Below, in pieces: positions 1-5,288 of a stretch of 6,705 nucleotides of DNA (the stretch's first letter is position 1; each line of letters opens with the position of its first letter). Source of the DNA: UBA660 sp046704245 (GTDB lineage: Bacteria > Bacillota_I > Bacilli_A > RF39 > UBA660); NCBI GenBank assembly GCA_046704245.1, contig JBJKSD010000032.1:1-6705 (forward strand). The letters are read 5' to 3'. Both the position numbers and the translations under genes were made by a program. The notes beneath the pieces were generated by a model that worked only from the letters and a program-made list of their open reading frames with translations, was not told where the DNA came from and did not search any database.

Positions 1-45
1 GTTCAGCGCCGACGATAGCGTAAGCAAAAATAGGTAGTTGCCAAG
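1..45 (+). rRNA. rrf: 5S ribosomal RNA, 3' end (partial)
   Basis: The first 45 bases match the 3' third of bacterial 5S rRNA. The segment TTCAGCGCCGA corresponds to the conserved CTTCAGCGCCGATGG stretch of Bacilli, and TAGGTAGTTGCCAAG corresponds to the closing 3' strand (TAGGACGYYGCCAAGC in Bacillus). The 5' part lies outside the window. Between these anchors the sequence is about ten bases shorter than in Bacillus, and a GC-GTAA-GC mini-hairpin at 18-25 replaces the longer G/C helix. A terminator hairpin follows directly, as expected at the end of an rRNA operon. The 3' end is placed at the CCAAG by analogy and could be off by a base or two. Confidence 0.82.
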
Positions 46-59
46 ATTTTTATATTAAT

Positions 60-84
60 AACACAATAAATATTGTGTTTTTTT
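60..84 (+). terminator. Intrinsic terminator after the 5S rRNA
   Basis: AACACAAT (60-67) pairs with ATTGTGTT (72-79) around a four-base loop, and the 3' arm runs into an unbroken T tract (78-84). It lies 15 bases after the 5S end, so it most likely ends the rRNA operon. The stem is A/T-rich but perfect. Confidence 0.75.
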
Positions 85-100
85 ATTTGTGTGCTATAAT
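73..100 (+). promoter_or_regulatory. Promoter for the 152-residue protein gene (extended -10)
   Basis: A consensus TATAAT lies at 95-100, with TG at 92-93 making an extended -10 element. A weak -35 candidate, TTGTGT (73-78), sits 16 bases upstream inside the 3' arm of the preceding terminator. Transcription would begin near 106-107, leaving a leader of about 27 bases before the ATG at 134. The -10 is convincing; the -35 is weak. Confidence 0.65.
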
Positions 101-133
101 ACAAATTAACAAAAATTACCAGGGGGATTTTAG

Positions 134-592
134 ATGTATTGTGAAAATGAAAAACCAGCAATTTATTATGGCGTAAAACAAGTTGTAAATATTGATAGCA
201 TTCCTATAAGAAAAGATGATGGTACTAGAATTTTAATAGGTAGACACCCAGGTATAATATTAGCTATTACTGATGAACATTTCTATTTTATAACAACTAC
301 CACTCATTTTTATAGGCATAATGGAAGATTCTTTGTTATAAAACGAGAACATAATAGAAATATTCATGTTGATTTAGATTGTGTATATAGAAGGCCAAAC
401 ATACAACAAGTTCCAAGGTCAGAGATTTCACATATTGTGTTTAGTCAAATAGTTACTCGATTGTTTAAAAATCAAAGAAGAGTTAAATATAATCCTGATA
501 ATTATTTCACAGAAATAAAAGATCAGTTACAACCATATATTAATCCATCTTCCTTTGTAAAAAGAAAAGGTAATATATATGGGAAAAGATAA
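134..592 (+). CDS. Hypothetical protein, 152 aa, possibly MazF/PemK/ToxN-like fold
   Basis: I do not recognise this protein. The ATG follows a strong GGGGG ribosome-binding site (122-126) at seven bases, and the gene has its own promoter and a terminator, so it is a monocistronic unit. The product is basic and soluble-looking, with no signal peptide or membrane segment. It alternates short hydrophobic strands with polar loops: GRHPGIILAI, then FYFITTTTHF, then DLDCVYRRP, then SHIVFSQIV, followed by a charged tail. The order 'RxPGIIL... / YxFxTxTxH / ...LDxVxRxP / SxIxHIVFSQI' loosely recalls the small beta-barrel of PemK/MazF and ToxN/AbiQ endoribonucleases. I see no clear catalytic signature, no antitoxin ORF, and no ToxI-like tandem repeat next to it. 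The toxin-like fold is a guess; that it is a real gene is well supported. Confidence 0.8.
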   Translation: MYCENEKPAIYYGVKQVVNIDSIPIRKDDGTRILIGRHPGIILAITDEHFYFITTTTHFYRHNGRFFVIKREHNRNIHVDLDCVYRRPNIQQVPRSEISHIVFSQIVTRLFKNQRRVKYNPDNYFTEIKDQLQPYINPSSFVKRKGNIYGKR

Positions 593-611
593 AATAAATA
601 AATAAATTTAC

Positions 612-642
612 AAAAACAAGTTGAATAACTTGTTTTTATTTT
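612..642 (+). terminator. Intrinsic terminator after the 152-residue protein gene
   Basis: A perfect 11-bp stem, AAAAACAAGTT (612-622) with AACTTGTTTTT (627-637), closes on a GAAT loop and is followed by more T-rich sequence (ATTTTG). It starts 19 bases after the stop of the upstream gene. The A-rich 5' arm and T-rich 3' arm make it potentially bidirectional, but all visible genes point one way. Confidence 0.75.
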
Positions 643-650
643 GTTATAAT
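621..650 (+). promoter_or_regulatory. Promoter of the t6A operon (extended -10, overlaps terminator)
   Basis: TATAAT at 645-650 is preceded by TG at 642-643, an extended -10. The best -35 match, TTGAAT (621-626), lies 18 bases upstream and includes the loop of the terminator hairpin. Transcription would start around 656-657, which nearly coincides with the ribosome-binding site at 656-660, so the message would have a leader of only about ten bases before the ATG at 666. Confidence 0.65.
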
Positions 651-655
651 AAAGT

Positions 656-660
656 AGGTG
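656..660 (+). promoter_or_regulatory. Ribosome-binding site fixing the tsaE start
   Basis: AGGTG lies five bases before the ATG at 666. The reading frame also extends upstream to a TTG at 621, but that TTG lies inside the terminator stem and the promoter, upstream of the predicted transcript start. The 15 extra residues do not belong to TsaE. Confidence 0.75.
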
Positions 661-665
661 ATAAT

Positions 666-1115
666 ATGGAATATAAGATTACAACTTTTAATGAACATGA
701 AACAATTGAATTAGCGCAAAATATTGAATCAGAAAAGTTTCCTAATATGATAATTTGTTTAGAAGGAGATCTAGGTAGCGGTAAGACTATATTTACTAAA
801 GGTATAGCTACTGGTCTAGGTATTGAAGAAACAATAACTTCTCCAACTTTTAATATAATTAAAGAATATGAAGGTGAAGTGCCTCTATATCATATGGATG
901 TATATCGTTTAAAAGGTGATATAAAAGATTTGGGTATAGAAGAGTACTTTGAAAAAGGTGGTATTGTTGTTATTGAATGGGCTGATATGGTTGAACAATA
1001 TCTACCTAAAGAACGTTTAGATATAAAAATTAAAGTTACAGGTGAGAATACCAGAGTTTTTGTTATTACTCCTTATGGTAAGAAATATGAGGATTTATGT
1101 GAGGCCGTCCTATGA
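666..1115 (+). CDS. tsaE: tRNA t6A biosynthesis ATPase TsaE
   Basis: TsaE is the P-loop ATPase of the bacterial t6A complex. With TsaB and TsaD it drives cycles of threonylcarbamoyl transfer onto A37 of ANN-decoding tRNAs in the cytoplasm. The 149-residue product has the usual family length. Visible signatures are the Walker A motif GDLGSGKT (residues 34-41), the TSPTF switch motif (58-62), the conserved HMDVYRL (76-82) and the strand VVIEWAD (101-107), in the family order. The start at 666 is chosen from its ribosome-binding site and the family N-terminus. It is the first gene of the operon, and its TGA stop overlaps the tsaB ATG (ATGA), which suggests translational coupling. A TAA follows immediately, so the stop is doubled. 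Confidence 0.95.
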   Translation: MEYKITTFNEHETIELAQNIESEKFPNMIICLEGDLGSGKTIFTKGIATGLGIEETITSPTFNIIKEYEGEVPLYHMDVYRLKGDIKDLGIEEYFEKGGIVVIEWADMVEQYLPKERLDIKIKVTGENTRVFVITPYGKKYEDLCEAVL

Positions 1116-1738
1116 TAACGCTATTTATAGATACCTCTTTATCTAATTTGGTAATTGGTATTGTTAAAGATAATGAATTGTTATATAGTAAATCATCTAA
1201 GTTATATAATCAATTATCAGAATATACCCTTCCTTATATTGAGGAAGCTTTTAATATTTGTAATATAAAACCTATTGATATAGATAATATTATGGTTATA
1301 GAAGGCCCTGGATCATTTACTGGTACTAGAATTGGTATAACAATTGCTAAAACCTTTGCTTGGACCTTAAAAAAGAAGATAATACCTATATCTAGTTTAA
1401 AAGCAATGATGTTATCAGTAGATAATGATGGTTATGTGATTCCAATTATCGATGCTAAGAGTGATAGTTACTATTTTGGGGTATATAAGGATAAAAATGT
1501 TATTATTGATGAAAAATATATTAGTAGAGAAGAACTTATAACTGAAATAAAGAACTTAATAGGCAAAATAAAAGTAATAAGTGATACATCATTTAATCTA
1601 GATGATATTACAGTTGAAGAAATTAACTTTGATATATTAAAAATCGTTCACAATTATATTGATGATGAGGGTATTAATCCTCATCAATTAATACCAAAAT
1701 ATTTGAAGAAAATTGCTGCTGAAAAACAGTTAATGTAA
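1112..1738 (+). CDS. tsaB: tRNA t6A biosynthesis scaffold protein TsaB
   Basis: TsaB is the non-catalytic paralogue of TsaD; it dimerises with TsaD and organises the t6A-forming complex. The 208-residue product shows the ASKHA-type N-terminus (LFIDTSLSNLVIGI, residues 4-17) and the TsaB hallmark GPGSFTGTRIG (65-75), followed by the helix that packs against TsaD. It is somewhat shorter than common homologues of about 220-230 residues. The histidine often seen in the 'HS..L.P.I' helix is absent here (NQLSEYTLPYI, 33-43), which is tolerable because TsaB is not the catalyst. GAGG at 1101-1104 is the likely ribosome-binding site, inside the end of tsaE. The start overlaps the tsaE stop, and the next gene begins 12 bases after its stop. 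Confidence 0.94.
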   Translation: MITLFIDTSLSNLVIGIVKDNELLYSKSSKLYNQLSEYTLPYIEEAFNICNIKPIDIDNIMVIEGPGSFTGTRIGITIAKTFAWTLKKKIIPISSLKAMMLSVDNDGYVIPIIDAKSDSYYFGVYKDKNVIIDEKYISREELITEIKNLIGKIKVISDTSFNLDDITVEEINFDILKIVHNYIDDEGINPHQLIPKYLKKIAAEKQLM

Positions 1739-1749
1739 GAAGTGATTTA

Positions 1750-2184
1750 ATGATAAAAGAGATTAATTTAGATAATATTTATAGTGCCAAATTTATTGAC
1801 AATAGTTCGACAGCGAATATGATAAATATCGACAAGATAAGAAGTGATTTACAGAGTAATCCTTTTACTAAATATATAGTATATATAATAAATAACGAGG
1901 TTGTCGCTTTTACAAATTATTTAATGATTTATGAAAAAATAGAGATAGTTGATATAGTTGTAAAGGAAGAATTTCGACAACAAAAGATAGCCTCTAAGAT
2001 GCTTACTTATATCATCGATGAGGGTATAAAAAATAGATGTGAAAATATTACTTTAGAGGTGGATAAGAATAATATTAAAGCTATTAATTTATATTATAAA
2101 TTTGGATTTAAACAAGTAGCTATTAGAGAACAATATTATGATAATAATGATGGCCTTTTGATGGAGAAAAAGTTGGTGAATTAA
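1750..2184 (+). CDS. rimI: GNAT N-acetyltransferase, RimI-like
   Basis: This 144-residue protein is a single-domain GNAT acetyltransferase. RimI acetylates the N-terminal residue of ribosomal protein S18 in E. coli, and RimI homologues are commonly encoded between tsaB and tsaD. Here position in the operon supports the name as much as sequence does. The central strand IEIVDIVV (64-71) leads into the acetyl-CoA pyrophosphate loop FRQQKIASKML (75-85); the loop has lysine where many GNATs carry the first glycine of RxxGxG/A. The C-terminal half has LEVDKNNIKAINLYYKFGF (102-120), the typical RimI 'E-V...N..A..LY...GF' motif. AGAAGTG (1738-1744) is the ribosome-binding site. The stop shares one base with the tsaD start (TAATG). 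The actual substrate is not shown by the sequence. Confidence 0.85.
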   Translation: MIKEINLDNIYSAKFIDNSSTANMINIDKIRSDLQSNPFTKYIVYIINNEVVAFTNYLMIYEKIEIVDIVVKEEFRQQKIASKMLTYIIDEGIKNRCENITLEVDKNNIKAINLYYKFGFKQVAIREQYYDNNDGLLMEKKLVN

Positions 2185-3191
2185 TGAAAGATATGAATAT
2201 ATTAGCTATTGAGACAAGCTGTGATGAAACAAGCGCTAGCATTATTAGAAATGGTAAAGAAGAAATAAGTACTGTTGTTTTATCACAGATGGATATTCAT
2301 AAGCAATTTGGTGGTGTAGTTCCAGAAATAGCTAGCCGCAATCACTTAAAAAATATTACGATGGTTTTAGAAGAAACATTAGAAAAAGCTCATATGGCTA
2401 TAGAAGATATTGATGCTTTTGCTGTTACATATGGACCTGGTTTAATAGGATCACTATTAATAGGATTACAGACCGCTAAAACTTTATCTTTTATTTATCA
2501 AAAACCATTAATACCTGTTAATCATATAGTTGGTCATATATATGCTAATCAGTTAGAGAAAGAGATTCATTTTCCTGTTATTGCTTTAGTGGTTAGCGGT
2601 GGTCATACTGAGTTGATATATATGAAAGAAGATTATTCCTTTGAAAAGATAGGCAGTACTTTAGATGATGCTGTTGGCGAAGCATACGATAAAGTGGCCC
2701 GCGTTATTGGGTTAGGTTATCCGGGAGGACCATTAGTTGATAAATTGGCACAAACTGGTACAGATAATTATAATTTACCTACTCCGTTAGATGATAATAC
2801 CTATAATTTTAGTTTTAGTGGATTAAAAAGTGCTGTTATCAATTTAGTTCATAATGAAAAACAACGAGGAAATGAAATTAATCCTGCTGATTTAGCTAAA
2901 AGTTTTCAAAATAGAGTTATTGATATATTAACTAAAAAAACAATGAGAGCTATTCAAGAATATCATGTTAAACAATTATTAGTAGCTGGCGGAGTAGCTG
3001 CTAATAAAGGACTTAGAGCTAAATTAGAAGAAGAATGTCAAAAGAATAATATTGATATAGTTATTCCAAGGATAAGTTATTGCACTGATAATGCTGCTAT
3101 GATTGGTGCAGCTGCTTTTTATACTTATCAGAAAGGTATAATTGCTAATCTTAAATTAGATAGTAAAGCAGTAGATAGTTTGAATCAATAA
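2184..3191 (+). CDS. tsaD: tRNA N6-threonylcarbamoyltransferase TsaD
   Basis: TsaD is the catalytic subunit that transfers the threonylcarbamoyl group from threonylcarbamoyl-AMP to A37 of ANN-decoding tRNAs. The 335-residue product is full length for the family. It shows AIETSCDET (8-16), GGVVPEIASRNH (43-54), YGPGLIGSLL (83-92), the metal-binding HxxxH in VNHIVGHIYA (His114 and His118), SGGHTEL (138-144), DDAVGEAYDK (161-170), GGVAANKGLR, and the metal-binding aspartate in CTDNAA (Asp302). All expected catalytic and metal ligands are present. The ATG at 2184 is preferred because GGTG (2175-2178) sits five bases upstream and the gene is coupled to rimI through TAATG; an in-frame ATG at 2193 is an alternative. 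The next gene starts 15 bases after the stop with no terminator between. Confidence 0.97.
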   Translation: MKDMNILAIETSCDETSASIIRNGKEEISTVVLSQMDIHKQFGGVVPEIASRNHLKNITMVLEETLEKAHMAIEDIDAFAVTYGPGLIGSLLIGLQTAKTLSFIYQKPLIPVNHIVGHIYANQLEKEIHFPVIALVVSGGHTELIYMKEDYSFEKIGSTLDDAVGEAYDKVARVIGLGYPGGPLVDKLAQTGTDNYNLPTPLDDNTYNFSFSGLKSAVINLVHNEKQRGNEINPADLAKSFQNRVIDILTKKTMRAIQEYHVKQLLVAGGVAANKGLRAKLEEECQKNNIDIVIPRISYCTDNAAMIGAAAFYTYQKGIIANLKLDSKAVDSLNQ

Positions 3192-3193
3192 AA

Positions 3194-3200
3194 AGAGGTG
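3194..3200 (+). promoter_or_regulatory. Ribosome-binding site fixing the start of the first pilin-like gene
   Basis: AGAGGTG lies six bases before the ATG at 3207. The GTG at its own 3' end (3198-3200) is in frame and could be mistaken for a start, but it is part of this site. Starting at 3207 gives the expected short basic leader of a type IV prepilin. Confidence 0.8.
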
Positions 3201-3206
3201 CTATAT

Positions 3207-5072
3207 ATGAAATACAATAAAGGCTTTACTTTAGTAGAATTATTAGCAGTTATTACGATAATAGCTATTGTATCTTTAATAACTATTCCAGTTGTTATAA
3301 GAAATATTCAAGGTACAGGTGAACGAATTTATAAAACTAATGAGAATTCATTAGCTATTGCTGCTAAAAATTATTATATGGAACATATTGATTATCTTCC
3401 AAAGAATATAGGCGATACTACTTTAATTTTTTTAGATGATTTAATTGACAAAGGTTTTATTAAACAAATTAAAGATTTACAGGATAGATCATTACCTTGT
3501 GAAGGATATGTTGTCATAGAAAAAGCTACTGATAGAGTTTATAATTATACTCCATATTTAAAATGTGGGGCTGATTTTATTACTGATGGATATTATGATC
3601 TTCCACCAGTAATTACTATTTTAGGAGAAAATCCTATTGCTATAGAAATTGGATCCACCTATATAGATGCTGGAGCAACAGCTAGAGATGTTAAAGATGG
3701 GGATATAACAGCTAGTATTGTTACGGAAAATAATGTTGATACCAGTATTGAAGATGTTTATACTGTTACCTATACTGTTACTAATAGTTCAGGAATAACA
3801 GCGCAGAATATTCGAACTGTTAATGTAAGTATTGATGCAACCTCGCCAGTAATAACATTATTAGGAACTTCTCCAGTAACCATAGAGTGTGGTAATACTT
3901 ATGTAGATGCTGGAGCAACAGCTTTAGATAATAAAGATGGGGATATAACAGATCATATTATTGTAAATAATCCTGTTGATACTTCTATACCTAATACCTA
4001 TATAGTTACTTATAATGTAACTGATAGTAGTGGTAATATAGCAACTGAAGTTACAAGAATAGTTAATGTAGTAGATGTAACTCCACCGGTAATTACATTA
4101 TTGGGAAATAATCCAACATCTATTGCTTTGGGATCTACCTATGTAGATGCTGGAGCAACTGCCTTAGATGATATAGATGGGAATATAACAGCTAATATAG
4201 TAGTAACTAATCCAGTAGATACTAATGTATTAGGTCAATATATAGTGAGGTATAATGTCAGTGATAGTAGTGGTAATGCCGCAATAGAAGTTACTAGAAC
4301 AGTTAATGTTGTGGCACCACCAATGAATTTTGCATATACTGGGGCAGTCCAAACTTATACTATACCTACTAGTGGCACTTATAAATTAGAAGTATGGGGA
4401 GCACAAGGTGGTTCTGGTTATGGTAGTGTCGGTGGTAAAGGGGGATATGCAACGGGTGAAATAAGCTTAACTGCTGGCGAGATAATTAATATTTATGTAG
4501 GAAGTATAGGTGGCGCAAATGGATCCCCAGGATATAACGGCGGTGGCTGGGGTGGATGGGGAGCCATCTATGACGGCGGAGGCGGAGGCGGAGCAACTGA
4601 TATGCGACGTGGTGGTACTGCCTTAGGTAATCGTATTATTGTAGCTGGAGCTGGTGGCGGTGGAGGCTATACAACTAATTATGGTGGTGTAGGAGGCAAT
4701 CCGGCAGGTAATGGTGGACAATATCCGACAAATGGTGGTGGTGGAGCGACTACAAGTGCTGGTGGAGTAGCAGCTACTAGTGTAGCATGTGGTTCAAGTA
4801 TATATCCAGGGCCTGGAACATTAGGTAATGGAGGTTCGGGTACCGGAGGCGATTGTACTTGCGGTGGTGCCGGAGGTGGCGGTGGCTACTACGGTGGCGG
4901 CGGTGGTAGCAATAATGGCGGCGGCGGAGGCGGCGGCGGTTCGTCATATACCGGTTCGCTTACTAATGCTCAAATTATTGCCGGTAACGCTACAATGCCA
5001 GCACCTGGTGGTGGCACTGAAACAGGGCAAACCAATAATGGTTACGCAAGAATTTCTTTTATATCACAATAA
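3207..5072 (+). CDS. Pilin-like surface protein with three DUF5011 repeats and a glycine-rich domain
   Basis: The 621-residue protein begins with a type IV prepilin signal: leader MKYNKG, then FTLVELLAVITIIAIVSLI. Prepilin peptidase would cut after Gly6, leaving Phe at +1 and Glu11 at mature +5. Residues 31-132 form a small pilin-like head with Cys98 and Cys120, a plausible disulfide pair conserved in the paralogue at 5289. Three DUF5011-type Ig-like repeats follow (133-207, 213-288, 293-368). The C-terminal region (about 373-621) is a glycine-rich domain of the PF12810 type, with the strand YKLEVWGAQGG (392-402), GGATDMRR (461-468), RIIVAGAGGGGG (from 476), a cysteine at 528 and CTC at 550-552. 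The protein is probably membrane-inserted or pilus-associated and displays the outer domains. It lies 15 bases after tsaD and may share its transcript. No pilus assembly genes are visible here. The function is unknown; adhesion is an inference. Confidence 0.9.
   Translation: MKYNKGFTLVELLAVITIIAIVSLITIPVVIRNIQGTGERIYKTNENSLAIAAKNYYMEHIDYLPKNIGDTTLIFLDDLIDKGFIKQIKDLQDRSLPCEGYVVIEKATDRVYNYTPYLKCGADFITDGYYDLPPVITILGENPIAIEIGSTYIDAGATARDVKDGDITASIVTENNVDTSIEDVYTVTYTVTNSSGITAQNIRTVNVSIDATSPVITLLGTSPVTIECGNTYVDAGATALDNKDGDITDHIIVNNPVDTSIPNTYIVTYNVTDSSGNIATEVTRIVNVVDVTPPVITLLGNNPTSIALGSTYVDAGATALDDIDGNITANIVVTNPVDTNVLGQYIVRYNVSDSSGNAAIEVTRTVNVVAPPMNFAYTGAVQTYTIPTSGTYKLEVWGAQGGSGYGSVGGKGGYATGEISLTAGEIINIYVGSIGGANGSPGYNGGGWGGWGAIYDGGGGGGATDMRRGGTALGNRIIVAGAGGGGGYTTNYGGVGGNPAGNGGQYPTNGGGGATTSAGGVAATSVACGSSIYPGPGTLGNGGSGTGGDCTCGGAGGGGGYYGGGGGSNNGGGGGGGGSSYTGSLTNAQIIAGNATMPAPGGGTETGQTNNGYARISFISQ
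3603..4310 (+). repeat. Three tandem DUF5011 Ig-like repeats, 240-base period
   Basis: Units start at 3603, 3843 and 4083, each exactly 240 bases (80 codons) after the last. Each encodes about 75-76 residues of the pattern (P/S)PVIT(I/L)LG..P..IE.GSTY(I/V)DAGATA.D..DG(D/N)IT, then N.VDT, then Y.V.Y.V..SSG, ending in VNV, with short linkers. DNA similarity is highest around the DAGATA and DGDIT segments. The pattern matches the DUF5011 (HYR/cadherin-like) surface domain, which usually acts as a rigid stalk. Further copies occur in the next gene (5685-5909 and 6213-6437). Confidence 0.88.
4323..5069 (+). other. Segment encoding the PF12810/ALK-type glycine-rich domain
   Basis: This segment encodes residues 373-621 of the pilin-like protein. 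It is dominated by GGT/GGA/GGC codons and is far more G-rich than the surrounding DNA, most strongly at about 4860-4945. Recognisable elements in order are an N-terminal beta strand pair (YTIPTSGTYKLEVWGAQGG), GGYATG, an IxIYVG strand, GGGGGGATDMR, RIIVAGAGGGGG, and GGDCTCGGAGGGGGYYGGG. It ends with a NNGYARISF strand that would close the sandwich. The same arrangement is known in the extracellular glycine-rich domain of ALK and LTK receptors and in bacterial PF12810 proteins. The match is from memory of the pattern, not from a search. Confidence 0.75.
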
Positions 5073-5083
5073 TAAATAGATGT

Positions 5084-5120
5084 TTTAGTTAGCGATGTCT
5101 ACCTAGGGAAATTAACTAAA
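5084..5120 (+). other. Stem-loop of unknown role after the first pilin-like gene
   Basis: TTTAGTTA (5084-5091) pairs with TAACTAAA (5113-5120), an 8-bp perfect stem with a 21-base loop containing the palindrome CCTAGG (5102-5107). No T tract follows, so it is unlikely to be the terminator itself; the clear terminator lies 28 bases further on. It may protect the 3' end of the transcript or be chance in A/T-rich sequence. Confidence 0.35.
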
Positions 5121-5147
5121 TTATGCTATTAATAGACAAAAATAAAT

Positions 5148-5173
5148 AAAAAACGAGTTTTCTCGTTTTTTTT
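5148..5173 (+). terminator. Intrinsic terminator after the first pilin-like gene
   Basis: AAAAAACGAG (5148-5157) pairs with CTCGTTTTTT (5162-5171) around a TTTT loop, followed by two more T residues. The core CGAG/CTCG plus the A/T arms gives a ten-pair stem and a classic U tract. It is the first terminator seen after the t6A genes, consistent with the operon running from tsaE through the first pilin-like gene. Confidence 0.85.
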
Positions 5174-5182
5174 AATTGATTA

Positions 5183-5191
5183 TGATATAAT
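5183..5191 (+). promoter_or_regulatory. Promoter of the second pilin-like gene (extended -10)
   Basis: TGATATAAT at 5183-5191 is an extended -10 (TG at 5183-5184, TATAAT at 5186-5191). The region 16-18 bases upstream falls in the terminator 3' arm and offers no good -35. A start near 5198 would give an untranslated leader of about 90 bases before the ATG at 5289, much longer than the leaders of the two upstream promoters. I see no recognisable riboswitch or strong hairpin in that leader. Confidence 0.6.
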
Positions 5192-5288
5192 AAATTCAAA
5201 ATATACTAAGGATTAAAATACACCAAAATATTACAGGAAAAGTGATTAAGTAGCAAGTAATTTTGAGTATTAAAGAAGGTTGTACCAT

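Noticed and set aside
621..665. TTG at 621 as an upstream start for tsaE
   Set aside because: It lies in the terminator stem and the promoter -35, upstream of the probable transcript start; the ATG at 666 has the ribosome-binding site and the family N-terminus.
1112..1118. Mollicutes code (TGA = Trp), hinted at by TGA-TAA at the end of tsaE
   Set aside because: If TGA were Trp, tsaE would gain only one residue, so this site is uninformative. However, TGG is used at all conserved Trp sites in TsaE, TsaB and both pilin-like proteins, and no gene is broken by TGA, which fits the standard code.
3198..3206. GTG at 3198 as the start of the first pilin-like gene
   Set aside because: The GTG is part of the AGAGGTG ribosome-binding site; the ATG at 3207 gives the normal prepilin leader.
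3603..4310. CRISPR-like or satellite array
   Set aside because: The repeats are in-frame coding units of 240 bases encoding DUF5011 domains, not short direct repeats with unique spacers.
4828..5079. An 83-codon reading frame in another frame of the glycine-rich region
   Set aside because: It is a frame-shifted shadow of GGN-rich coding DNA (giving Val/Ala-rich text), has no ribosome-binding site and overlaps a well-supported gene.
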